Assembly: GCF_022288725.1 (NCBI RefSeq)
Contig: NZ_JAKNTA010000017.1
Span: 60,741-124,740 of the forward strand
Source: Kitasatospora sp. A2-31
GTDB lineage: Bacteria > Actinomycetota > Actinomycetes > Streptomycetales > Streptomycetaceae
DNA length: 64,000 nt
Direction: 5' to 3'
In this document: positions 51,042-58,964 of the stretch, piece by piece
How positions within the stretch are numbered: position 1 is the first letter of the stretch
Layout: every line of letters begins with the position of its first letter
Program-made: the position numbers and the translations under genes
The notes under the pieces: model-generated
The model's database searches: none
What the model was told of the DNA's origin: nothing
What the model saw: the letters and a program-made list of their open reading frames with translations, nothing else

Positions 51042-51839
51042 TCAGACGCTCAGGCGGCGCAGGGTCTCGTCGTGGAGCAGGCCGTTGGTGGCGACGGCGT
51101 CGGCGCCGCCCGGGCCCGGGACGCCGTCCAGGCCGGTGAAGCGGCCGCCGGCCTCCTCGACGATGATGCAGTTGGCGGCCATGTCCCAGAGCGAGAGCTC
51201 GGGCTCGGCGGCGATGTCCACCGCGCCCTCGGCGACCATCATGTAGGACCAGAAGTCGCCGTAGGCCCGGGTACGCCAGCAGGACCGGGTGAGGTCCAGG
51301 AAGGGGTCGAGCCGGCCCCGCTCCTCCCAGCCGGAGAGCGAGGAGTAGGAGAACGAGGCGTCCTCGATCCGGGAGACGCCGGAGACCTGGATCCGGCCGG
51401 CCTTGGCCAGACTGCGGCCGGCGAAGGCGCCGAGGTCCTTGGCGGCCCACCAGCGGCGGTTCAGCGCCGGGGCGGAGACGATGCCGACCACCGGGCGCTC
51501 CACGCCGTCGGGGCCGTCCTCCAGCAGGGCGATCAGGGTGGCCCAGACCGGCACACCGCGGATGTAGTTCTTGGTGCCGTCGATCGGGTCGATCACCCAG
51601 CGGCGCGGGCCCGAGCCCTGCAGGCCGAACTCCTCGCCGAGCACCGCGTCGCGCGGCCGGGCACGCTGCAGCACCCCGCGGACCAGCTCCTCGGCGGCCT
51701 TGTCCGCGTCGCTGACGGGGGTGAGGTCGGGCTTGGTCTCGACCTTCAGGTCGAGCGCGCGGAATCGCTCCAGCGTGACCGAGTCCGCCGAGTCGGCGAG
51801 GACGTGGGCGAGTCGGAGGTCGTCGTGGTAGTCGGCCAT
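51042..51839 (-). CDS. hisN: Histidinol-phosphatase, inositol-monophosphatase family
   Basis: 265 residues. Metal-site motifs: GEEFG (Glu), WVIDPIDGTKNYIRGVPVWATLIAL (Asp-Pro-Ile-Asp-Gly-Thr) and SLWDMAA near 215. In actinobacteria this IMPase-type protein serves as histidinol-phosphatase, completing histidine synthesis; inositol phosphatase is the alternative. ATG 51839 is preceded by TAGGGT and 7 bases, so it is likely leaderless; a start two codons upstream is possible. The 120-bp repeats lie just after its stop. Confidence 0.88.
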   Translation of the reverse strand: MADYHDDLRLAHVLADSADSVTLERFRALDLKVETKPDLTPVSDADKAAEELVRGVLQRARPRDAVLGEEFGLQGSGPRRWVIDPIDGTKNYIRGVPVWATLIALLEDGPDGVERPVVGIVSAPALNRRWWAAKDLGAFAGRSLAKAGRIQVSGVSRIEDASFSYSSLSGWEERGRLDPFLDLTRSCWRTRAYGDFWSYMMVAEGAVDIAAEPELSLWDMAANCIIVEEAGGRFTGLDGVPGPGGADAVATNGLLHDETLRRLSV

Positions 51840-51921
51840 GTCCAAGACCCTAGCGAGCCCACCCGGATCGGGACAGTCGGGCTCGCGGAGCGGACGGCCC
51901 TGCCCCCCGATGGAGTGGCGA

Positions 51922-52242
51922 TCAGTGCGAGCCGCTGAGTTGGAGGCCGATCACGCCGGCGATCACCAGGGAGATCGAGACCAGCTTGAGCACCGAGGTG
52001 GACTCGTCCAGGAACACCATGCCGTAGATCGCGGTGCCGGCCGCGCCGATCCCGGTCCAGACCGCGTAGGCCGGGCCGACCGGCAGGCTCCTCAGGGAGA
52101 GCGTCAGCAGGCCGAAGCTGCTGAGGGCGAAGACGCAGAAGCTGACGGTGGGCCAGAGCTTGGTGAAGCCCTCGCTGAGCTTGAGGTTGATCGCGAAGCC
52201 GGTCTCCAGCAGGCCGGCCAGGATCACCAGGGCCCATGCCAT
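51922..52242 (-). CDS. SMR-family exporter, Gdx/SugE type
   Basis: 106 residues, four membrane helices. The essential Glu is at position 13 (VILAGLLETGFA), and LPVGPAYAVWTGIGAAGTAIYG matches the SugE/Gdx subgroup, which exports guanidinium, rather than EmrE. It would work as an antiparallel dimer. ATG 52242 has AGGGAGAG upstream. A GGGCCGG/CCGGCCC hairpin (52265-52286) lies immediately before the ribosome binding site and may control translation, but I cannot match it to a guanidine riboswitch. Confidence 0.87.
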   Translation of the reverse strand: MAWALVILAGLLETGFAINLKLSEGFTKLWPTVSFCVFALSSFGLLTLSLRSLPVGPAYAVWTGIGAAGTAIYGMVFLDESTSVLKLVSISLVIAGVIGLQLSGSH

Positions 52243-52360
52243 CACGTCTCTCCCTGTCGATCGACGGGCCGGACCGCGACCCGGCCCGACTTTCCTATGA
52301 TCGCCAGGCCGGGGCGGTCCGACACCTCGAACACGCGAAAACGCGGGTGCCGACGGGCGG

Positions 52361-53416
52361 TCAGTCGCCCTCGCGGGTCTCCTTGCTGGCCAGCAGCCGG
52401 CGCAGCGAGTAGAGCCGGGCCGGCTCGGCGTGCCCGTCCGCGACCCAGGCGTCCAGTGCGCAGTCCGGCTCGTCGTGGCTGCACGCACGCGGGCAGTCGA
52501 CGGTGCCGGGCTCCAGGTCGGGGAAGGCGTGGATGACCCGGGACGGGTCGATGTGCGAGAGGCCGAAGGAGCGGAAGCCCGGGGTGTCGATCACCCAGCC
52601 CGGGTCGAGCGCCTTCTTCGAGCCCGGCTTGGCACCCGGGGGCGGGGGCAGCCGAAGCGCCAGCGCCGAGACGGTGGTGTGCCGGCCGCGGCCGGTCACC
52701 GCGTTGACGTGCCCGGTGGTCCGCTGCCGCTCCGGCACCAGCGCGTTGACCAGGGTGGTCTTCCCGACGCCGGAGTGCCCGATGAACACCGTGGAGCGGC
52801 CGCGCAGGTACGCGCGCACCGCCTCCGCCCCGGTGGTGGCGAGCTCGTCCCGCCGGGTCACCACGTAGGTGATGCCCAGCGGCGCGTACGCCTCCAGCAG
52901 CGGGGCCGCCGGTGCGAGGTCCGACTTGGTGAGGACGAGCAGCGGCTCCATCCCGGCGTCGTACGCGGCCACCAGGCAGCGGTCGATCAGCCGGGGCCGG
53001 GGCTCGGGGTCCGCCAGGGCGGTGACGATGGCCAGCTGCTCGGCGTTGGCGACGACGATCCGCTCGTACGGGTCGTCGTCGTCCGCGGTGCGCCGCAGGA
53101 CCGAGCTGCGTTCCTCGACCCGGACGATCCGGGCCAGCGTGTCGGCGTCCCCGGAGAGGTCGCCGACGATGTTGACGACGTCACCCACCACGACGCCCTT
53201 GCGGCCCAGCTCCCGGGCCTTCATGGCGACGATCTCGCGTTCCTGCTTCGTCCCGGCGTCCACCAGGCAGGTCAGCCGGCCGCGGTCGACGGTGAGCACC
53301 ATCGCCTCGGCCGCGTCCTCGTGCTTGGGGCGGATCCGGGTCCGCGGCCGGGAGCCCCGGCGCGCGGGGCGGTTGCGGATGTCGTCCTCGTCGGCGTCCT
53401 TGCCGTAGCGGCGCAT
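52361..53416 (-). CDS. rsgA: Ribosome small-subunit GTPase RsgA
   Basis: 351 residues: an N-terminal OB-fold preceded by a basic tail, then a circularly permuted GTPase domain in which TKSD (G4) comes before GHSGVGKTT (G1) and DTPG (G3), and a C-terminal zinc motif CPRACSHDEPDC. This order is diagnostic of RsgA, which helps late 30S assembly. It begins 16 bases after aroA on the same strand, so the two are probably co-transcribed, as in other actinobacteria. Confidence 0.95.
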   Translation of the reverse strand: MRRYGKDADEDDIRNRPARRGSRPRTRIRPKHEDAAEAMVLTVDRGRLTCLVDAGTKQEREIVAMKARELGRKGVVVGDVVNIVGDLSGDADTLARIVRVEERSSVLRRTADDDDPYERIVVANAEQLAIVTALADPEPRPRLIDRCLVAAYDAGMEPLLVLTKSDLAPAAPLLEAYAPLGITYVVTRRDELATTGAEAVRAYLRGRSTVFIGHSGVGKTTLVNALVPERQRTTGHVNAVTGRGRHTTVSALALRLPPPPGAKPGSKKALDPGWVIDTPGFRSFGLSHIDPSRVIHAFPDLEPGTVDCPRACSHDEPDCALDAWVADGHAEPARLYSLRRLLASKETREGD

Positions 53417-53432
53417 GTACCCAGTCTCCCGC

Positions 53433-54764
53433 TCAGCCGCCCGCCACTGCCCCGGTGAGCAGCTCGTCCCACATCTTGGGGAAGTCCGGCAGGGTCTTGG
53501 CGGTGGTCGCGACGTTCTCGACCCGGACGCCCTCGACGGCCAGGCCGATCACCGCGGCCGCGGTGGCCAGCCGGTGGTCCTCGTAGGTGTGGAAGACGCC
53601 CCCGTGCAGCGGGCGCGGGCGGATCCGCAGACCGTCCTCGGTCTCGGTGACGTCGCCGCCCAGGTCGTTGATCTCCTTGGCGAGCGCGGCCAGCCGGTCC
53701 GTCTCGTGCAGCCGCAGGTGGGCGATGCCGTAGAGGTGGGACTCGGAGTCGGCCAGCGCCGCGACCGCGGCGATCACCGGGGTCAGCTCGCCGACGTCGT
53801 GCAGGTCGGCCTCGATGCCGTGGATCCGGCCGGTGCCGGTGAACTGCAGGCCCTCGTCGGTGAACTCGCAGACGCCGCCCATCCGGCTGTAGATCTCGCG
53901 CAGCTGGTCGCCGGGCTGGGTGGTGTGCTTCGGCCAGTCGCGGACGGTGACGCGGCCGCCGGTGACCAGGGCGGCGGCGAAGAACGGCGCGGCGTTGGAG
54001 AGGTCGGGCTCGACGACCACGTCGCGGCCGATCAGGGCGCCGGGGGTGACCCGCCAGACGTCCTTCTCGCCGCCGTCCTCGGGCGCGTCGACCTGGACGC
54101 CGGCCAGGCGCAGCATCTCGACCGTCATCCGGATGTGCGGCAGCGACGGGACCGGGCCGCCGACGTGTCGGACCTCGACGCCGTTGTTGTAGCGGGCGCC
54201 GGAGAGCAGCAGCGCCGAGACGAACTGCGAGGAGGACGAGGCGTCCAGCTCGACCGGGCCGCCGTCCAGCGCGCCGGTGCCGTGCACGGTGAGCGGGAAC
54301 GCGCCGCGGCCGCCGTCGTCGATCCGGGCGCCGAGCGCGCGCAGGGCGTTGATCACGCCGTGCTGGGGGCGCTCGTAGCTGCGCGGGTCGCCGTCGAAGT
54401 GCACCGGGCCGTCGGCGAGGACGGCGAGCGGCGGGAGGAAGCGCATGACGGTGCCGGCGTTGCCGACGTCGATCGAGGCCGGGCCGCGCAGCGCCGGGGC
54501 GGGGATGACCCGCCAGGCCTCGCCGCCACCGGTGCCGCCGGTGTCGTTGTTGACCTGCTCCTCGATGCCGACGCCGAGGGCGCGCAGGCCGTCGGCCATC
54601 AGCTGGGAGTCGCGGCTGCGCAGCGGGCGCCGCACCCAGCCGGGCTCGTCGGCGAGTGCCGCCAGCACCAGGGCCCGGTTGGTGACCGACTTGGAGCCGG
54701 GGATGGTGACGGTGGCGTCAACGGGGGTGGTCGCGACGGGGGCGGGCCACAGGGTCTCGGTCAT
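53433..54764 (-). CDS. aroA: 3-phosphoshikimate 1-carboxyvinyltransferase (EPSP synthase)
   Basis: 443 residues. The N-terminal PGSKSVTNRALVLAAL signature, DVGNAGTVMRFLPPLA (PEP/shikimate-phosphate site), SSSSQFVSALLL and RLHETDRLAAL are intact. It catalyses the sixth step of the shikimate pathway. The motif around residue 95 is GNAGTVMR, the usual actinobacterial form. First gene of a probable aroA-rsgA unit. Confidence 0.96.
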   Translation of the reverse strand: MTETLWPAPVATTPVDATVTIPGSKSVTNRALVLAALADEPGWVRRPLRSRDSQLMADGLRALGVGIEEQVNNDTGGTGGGEAWRVIPAPALRGPASIDVGNAGTVMRFLPPLAVLADGPVHFDGDPRSYERPQHGVINALRALGARIDDGGRGAFPLTVHGTGALDGGPVELDASSSSQFVSALLLSGARYNNGVEVRHVGGPVPSLPHIRMTVEMLRLAGVQVDAPEDGGEKDVWRVTPGALIGRDVVVEPDLSNAAPFFAAALVTGGRVTVRDWPKHTTQPGDQLREIYSRMGGVCEFTDEGLQFTGTGRIHGIEADLHDVGELTPVIAAVAALADSESHLYGIAHLRLHETDRLAALAKEINDLGGDVTETEDGLRIRPRPLHGGVFHTYEDHRLATAAAVIGLAVEGVRVENVATTAKTLPDFPKMWDELLTGAVAGG

Positions 54765-54869
54765 GGGGCAAGTTTAGGGGCCGTACCGGAACTGTCCCCT
54801 CGGCGGCCGGATGGCGGGATGGTGGACCCGCCCGCTCGTCTCCGGGCAGCCCGGGGCGGGAGGGCGCGC

Positions 54870-55598
54870 TCAGAACGACGCCGGGCCGTCGGGGAGGAGC
54901 CAGTGCGCGCCGACGGCCAGGCAGACGAGCGCGGTGACGAGGAAGAGGATGACCCAGGCGAGGCCCGGAACGCCGGTGAGCCGGGCCAGCTGGTCGGCGT
55001 CGGAGTCGCCGCCCTGGTCGTGGCGGCGCTGGTGCTGCAGCTCCAGCACCGGCCGGACGGCGCCGAACAGCAGGAACCAGCTGCCGAGGTAGGCGAAGCC
55101 GGCCTGGACCTCGGGGGTGCCGAACCAGGAGACCAGGAAGAACGCGGCGCCGGCCAGGACGACGGAGAGGAAGCCGAAGGCGTTGCGGATCCGCACCAGC
55201 AGGGCCAGCAGCAGCGCGATGGTCAGCCAGAGCAGCAGGACGATCCGGTCGGCGGCGAGCAGGGCGGCGCAGCCGAGCCCCAGCAGGGCCGGGGCGATGT
55301 AGCCGGCGGCGGCGGTCACCACCATGCCGGGGCCGGTGGCCTGGCCGTAGGAGAGGGTGAGGCCCGAGGTGTCGGAGTGCAGCCGGATGCCGGCCAGCGT
55401 GCGGCCGGTGAGGAGGGCGGCGAGGCCGTGGCCGCCCTCGTGGGCGATGGTGACCGCGTTGCGGGTCACCCGCCAGACCGGCCGGAGGGCCACCGCGAGC
55501 AGGGCGGCGGCGCCGGTGGCGAGGACGAGCCAGCCGGGAGGGGCGGGCTGGGCACCGGTGACCCGGTCCCACAGCGTGCCGATGCTCTGTGCGTCCAT
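54870..55598 (-). CDS. M50B-type membrane metalloprotease-like protein
   Basis: 242 residues with about six membrane segments. HEGGHGLAALLTG near residue 53 carries the HExxH zinc motif inside the membrane region, as in the M50B family. Site-2-type proteases cleave membrane proteins, but no substrate can be named. ATG 55598 has GGAGGACGGAC before it. It lies downstream of, and divergent from, the SRAP gene. Confidence 0.82.
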   Translation of the reverse strand: MDAQSIGTLWDRVTGAQPAPPGWLVLATGAAALLAVALRPVWRVTRNAVTIAHEGGHGLAALLTGRTLAGIRLHSDTSGLTLSYGQATGPGMVVTAAAGYIAPALLGLGCAALLAADRIVLLLWLTIALLLALLVRIRNAFGFLSVVLAGAAFFLVSWFGTPEVQAGFAYLGSWFLLFGAVRPVLELQHQRRHDQGGDSDADQLARLTGVPGLAWVILFLVTALVCLAVGAHWLLPDGPASF

Positions 55599-55741
55599 GT
55601 CCGTCCTCCGCCTCCGTTCACCCGGCCGGGGTCGGCGGCCGGGGTGGCAGCCTCCCATGCGGGGACGGCCGGGCGGGAGACGGCGGTTCGTTCCGTGGAA
55701 TGAGGAATCGGTGAGAGTGGTGGGCGTGGCAAGCTGACGCC

Positions 55742-56494
55742 ATGTGCGGTCGCTTCGCCTCGAGCAGCAAGCCCGAGGACATCGTCGAGCTCTTCGGCGT
55801 CCGGCAGTGGGACCCGGCCGAGACGCTGGCCCCCAGTTGGAACGTCGCCCCCACCGAGAGCGCCTTCGTGGTGCTGGACCGGGTGCCCAAGGGCGAGTCG
55901 GCACCGGTGCGGCAGCTGCGGGTGCTGCGCTGGGGCCTGGTGCCGGCCTGGGCGAAGTCGCCCGAGACCGCGGTGAAGATGATCAACGCCCGCGCCGACA
56001 CGGTGCACGAGAAGCCCTCGTACCGGCAGGCGTTCGCCTCCCGCCGGTGCATCGTCCCGGTCGACGGCTACTACGAGTGGCAGACGGTGCCGGGCGAGCG
56101 CGGCAAGCCGAGGAAGAAGCCGTTCTTCGTCTCCCGGGCCGACGGCAGCCCGCTGGCGCTGGCCGGGCTGTACGAATTCTGGCGCAACCGGGCGGTGCCG
56201 GCCGGCCACCCGGAGGCCTGGCTGGTGACGTTCACCGTGGTCACCACCGAGGCGGAGGAGCTGCTCGCCCCGATCCACGAGCGGATGCCGCTCTTCCTGG
56301 ACCGCGAGTCGGTCGACGACTGGCTGGACCCGGGGCAGAGCGACCCGGACGAGCTGCGCCGGCTGCTGATACCCCCGCCGCCCGGCGCCCTGCTGGCCAC
56401 CCCGGTCTCGCCGGCGGTCGGCAGCATCCGCAACAACGGTCCCGAACTGACCCGGCCCTGGGACGAGGCCGAGTTCGAGACGACGCTCTTCTGA
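55742..56494 (+). CDS. SRAP (YedK/HMCES) abasic-site processing protein
   Basis: 250 residues. MCGRF gives the catalytic Cys2. WNVAPTE, AWAK...MINARADTV, RCIVPVDGYYEWQ and IHERMP (His) complete the SRAP active site. The protein crosslinks covalently to abasic sites in single-stranded DNA, protecting them. The initiator Met must be removed to expose Cys2, so ATG 55742 is fixed by function. It is in the conserved position near aroA/rsgA (Rv3226c). Confidence 0.95.
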   Translation: MCGRFASSSKPEDIVELFGVRQWDPAETLAPSWNVAPTESAFVVLDRVPKGESAPVRQLRVLRWGLVPAWAKSPETAVKMINARADTVHEKPSYRQAFASRRCIVPVDGYYEWQTVPGERGKPRKKPFFVSRADGSPLALAGLYEFWRNRAVPAGHPEAWLVTFTVVTTEAEELLAPIHERMPLFLDRESVDDWLDPGQSDPDELRRLLIPPPPGALLATPVSPAVGSIRNNGPELTRPWDEAEFETTLF

Positions 56495-56543
56495 CCCCTT
56501 GTCCCTTCTCCCCTTCCTCCCCTCTTTCTGGAGCCCGCGCGCG

Positions 56544-57179
56544 ATGACCACCGAACTCGTTCCGACGCCGGCCGGGGACGCCCGGATCACCCTCCGCCCG
56601 GCGGCCGCCCCCGAGGCGCTGCTGGCGCTCGGGCACGGCGCCGGCGGGGGGATCGGCGCGCGCGACCTGGTCGCTCTGGCCGAGGCGCTGCCACCGCGGG
56701 GGATCTCGGTGGCGCTGGTCGAGCAGCCCTGGCGGGTGGCCGGGAAGCGACTCGGGCCGGCGCCGAAGACGCTGGACACCGGCTGGGCCCCGGTCGCCGA
56801 GCGGCTGGCCGCGCAGGGCCTGCCGCTGGTGGTCGGCGGACGCAGCGCAGGCGCCCGGGTGGCCTGTCGGACGGGTGCGGCCACCGGTGCGGTCGGCGTG
56901 GTGGCGCTGGCGTTCCCGCTGCACCCGCCGGGCAAGCCCGAGAAGAGCAGGGCGGAGGAGCTGCTGGAGTCGGGGCTGCCGACGCTGGTGGTGCAGAGCA
57001 CGGCGGACCCGTTCGGCGGCCCGGAGGAGTTCCCGGCGCTGCCGGCCGGGCACGAGCTGGTGGCGGTGCCGTACGGCAGCCACGGGTTCGAGGTGCCGAA
57101 GCGGGCGCCGATGGGGCAGGACGAGGTGCTGGCGCTGATCACCGAGGCGGTCGGCGACTGGGTGCTCGGCCTGCTCTGA
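56544..57179 (+). CDS. Small alpha/beta hydrolase
   Basis: 211 residues. ALGHGAGGGI (oxyanion turn), nucleophile motif GGRSAGARVA near residue 100, Asp in QSTADPFGGPEE and His in YGSHGFEVP form the triad of the KANSL3/dienelactone-hydrolase-like group. No cap domain or signal peptide. It starts 50 bases after the SRAP gene with a weak GGAG, so co-transcription is likely. Substrate unknown. Confidence 0.85.
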   Translation: MTTELVPTPAGDARITLRPAAAPEALLALGHGAGGGIGARDLVALAEALPPRGISVALVEQPWRVAGKRLGPAPKTLDTGWAPVAERLAAQGLPLVVGGRSAGARVACRTGAATGAVGVVALAFPLHPPGKPEKSRAEELLESGLPTLVVQSTADPFGGPEEFPALPAGHELVAVPYGSHGFEVPKRAPMGQDEVLALITEAVGDWVLGLL

Positions 57180-57271
57180 GCGCCGGAGTGCGCCGATCGG
57201 CCCGCGCCGGCCGGTGGGAACGGGCGGTCGCCGTCCGCTCACCCGCCCGAGTGAATACCCGGCCGGGGGCG

Positions 57272-57297
57272 GGAATGCGGGCGCGATTCGCATGGTT
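57272..57297 (+). promoter_or_regulatory. SigR-dependent promoter of sigR
   Basis: GGAAT (57272-57276), 18 bases, GTT (57295-57297). It matches the SigR consensus, 42 bases before the upstream ATG. Transcription from here would encode the N-terminally extended SigR'. Confidence 0.85.
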
Positions 57298-57338
57298 GAC
57301 AAGCTCGTCAGCTTGAGTCCCGGTGGAAGGCAGCACAG

Positions 57339-58244
57339 ATGGGTTCGATCGCGTGCCCCGAGCGGCCGGAGGAGCGCGAGGCCGCCACGGCCTTCGCCCC
57401 CTCGTGGTCGGAGTGGCTTGTCGCGGGCGAGAAGCCCGTGAGCCCGATATCCTCCCTCTCGGGGCAGCCCGCACCGGGCGGTCTGCGCCATGCCGAGGAG
57501 GTGGGTCCGGTCGTCGGGACCGAGCACGAGACCGAGCCGGGCCGGGGCCCGGAGGAGGGCCTGCCCACGGGCGAGGCGCTCACCGGTGAGGAGCTGGCCG
57601 AGGCGATCGGTGAGGACACCTTCCGGGTGTCGGCGGAGGAGTCCGAGGAGGCCCGGCGGGAGCGCTTCGAGCGCGACGCCCTGGGCTACCTGGACCCGAT
57701 GTACTCCGCCGCGCTGCGGATGACGCGCAACCCGGCCGACGCGGAGGACCTCCTCCAGGAGGCGTTCGCGAAGGCGTACGCGTCGTTCCACCAGTTCCGT
57801 GAGGGCACCAACCTCAAGGCCTGGCTGTACCGCATCCTCACCAACACGTTCATCAACTCGTACCGCAAGAAGCAGCGGGAGCCCCAGCGCACCGCCGCCG
57901 AGGAGATCGAGGACTGGCAGCTGGCCCGGGCCGAGTCGCACATGTCGACCGGTCTGCGCTCGGCGGAGACCCAGGCGCTCGAACACCTCCCGGACAGCGA
58001 TGTGAAGGACGCCCTCCAGGCCATCCCGGAGGAGTTCCGCATCGCCGTGTACCTCGCGGACGTAGAGGGCTTTGCGTACAAGGAGATCGCGGACATCATG
58101 GGTACTCCCATCGGTACGGTGATGTCCCGACTGCACCGCGGCCGCCGTCAGCTGCGCGGCATGTTGGAGGATTACGCCCGCGAGCGCGGGCTGGTCCCGG
58201 CCGGCAGCGGGGCAGGGCAGGAAGCGAAGGGCTCGGGCTCATGA
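57339..58244 (+). CDS. sigR: ECF sigma factor SigR (extended SigR' from ATG 57339; short form from GTG 57501)
   Basis: 301 residues as SigR'; 247 from GTG 57501. Region 2 (ALGYLDPMYSAALRMTRNPADAEDLLQEAFAKAYASFHQF, linked WLYRILTNTFINSYRKKQREPQ) and region 4 (IPEEFRIAVYLADVEGFAYKEIADIMGTPIGTVMSRLHRGRRQLR) are clearly SigR. ATG 57339 has GGAAGG 8 bases upstream. In S. coelicolor an unstable 55-residue-extended isoform is made from the SigR-dependent promoter; here the extension is 54 residues. SigR directs the disulfide-stress regulon and is held by RsrA, whose start overlaps its stop codon. Confidence 0.96.
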   Translation: MGSIACPERPEEREAATAFAPSWSEWLVAGEKPVSPISSLSGQPAPGGLRHAEEVGPVVGTEHETEPGRGPEEGLPTGEALTGEELAEAIGEDTFRVSAEESEEARRERFERDALGYLDPMYSAALRMTRNPADAEDLLQEAFAKAYASFHQFREGTNLKAWLYRILTNTFINSYRKKQREPQRTAAEEIEDWQLARAESHMSTGLRSAETQALEHLPDSDVKDALQAIPEEFRIAVYLADVEGFAYKEIADIMGTPIGTVMSRLHRGRRQLRGMLEDYARERGLVPAGSGAGQEAKGSGS

Positions 58245-58672
58245 GCTGCGGCGATCCGCACGACACCGAGTGTGGCGAGGTCCTCGACCACCTCTACGAA
58301 TTCCTCGACAACGAGATGGCCGAGGGTGACTACGCCAAGTTGCGCGTGCACTTCGAGGAGTGCTCGCCGTGCCTGGAGAAGTACGGCCTGGAGCAGGCGA
58401 TCAAGGCGTTGATCAAGCGCTGCTGCGGGTGCGACGACACCCCGGCCGATCTGCGCGGGAAGGTGCTGGCCAGGATCGACTCGATCCGGGCCGGGCAGCG
58501 CTCCGGCCAGGCGGTGGCGGTCTCCGTCGAGCCGACGGCAGAGCTCCACGGCGAAGCCGGTCCGGGGCGCGGGACCGGTCCGGGCCGCGAGGCCCGGGAC
58601 ACCGCTGGCGAGCCGGCCGGCGACCAGGCCCGGCCGGGCACCCCGGTCGAGGCGGGTGCCCCGGCGGAGTGA
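58241..58672 (+). CDS. rsrA: Zinc-binding anti-sigma factor RsrA
   Basis: 143 residues. Zinc-site residues fall at the canonical positions: Cys11, His37, Cys41 and Cys44 (HFEECSPC), and the redox neighbours Cys61-Cys62 are present. Under disulfide stress RsrA loses zinc, forms disulfides and frees SigR. The C-terminal ~45 residues are a Gly/Ala/Glu-rich tail that makes it longer than the ~105-residue S. coelicolor protein. ATG 58241 overlaps the sigR stop (ATGA), coupling production of both. Confidence 0.95.
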   Translation: MSCGDPHDTECGEVLDHLYEFLDNEMAEGDYAKLRVHFEECSPCLEKYGLEQAIKALIKRCCGCDDTPADLRGKVLARIDSIRAGQRSGQAVAVSVEPTAELHGEAGPGRGTGPGREARDTAGEPAGDQARPGTPVEAGAPAE

Positions 58673-58715
58673 GCCCGCGCCGCCCGTGCGTGCGGGCGGC
58701 CGAAGGAACGGATCA

Positions 58716-58747
58716 GGCGGCCCCGGAGCGTGTGCTCCGGGGCCGCC
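58716..58747 (+). terminator. Terminator of sigR-rsrA
   Basis: A perfect 14-bp stem (58716-58729 with 58734-58747) around GTGT, followed by CCCTTG. It begins 44 bases after rsrA. Confidence 0.85.
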
Positions 58748-58964
58748 CCCTTGCTGCTTGCGTGCGCCGTCACTCGTTCGAGTGAGTTGGCGGTGCGCCA
58801 ACTGCGGCATTCCGTGATCATGCGTCCCCACGCCGGGACGGCGGCCTATCCTCCTGACGGGCACTCACCGTCGGGCCCCGGCGGGCCGAGCGCCGAGCGG
58901 GCCAGGACGCGGGGAGGTCGAGATCGCTACCGACAGGGGAGAGGCGGACCTGCCGCGGGGCGCG

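Noticed and set aside
50539..51450. Possible 40-residue-repeat protein encoded by the 120-bp array
   Set aside because: The frame has no start or ribosome binding site, overlaps the 3' part of hisN in another frame, and exists only because 120 is a multiple of three.
52243..52330. Guanidine riboswitch upstream of the Gdx/SugE-type gene
   Set aside because: Only a simple GC hairpin is visible; the conserved ACGR loops or other guanidine aptamer cores are not found.
55697..55722. SigR promoter upstream of the SRAP gene
   Set aside because: Two GGAAT words occur, but neither has GTT at 18 or 19 bases.
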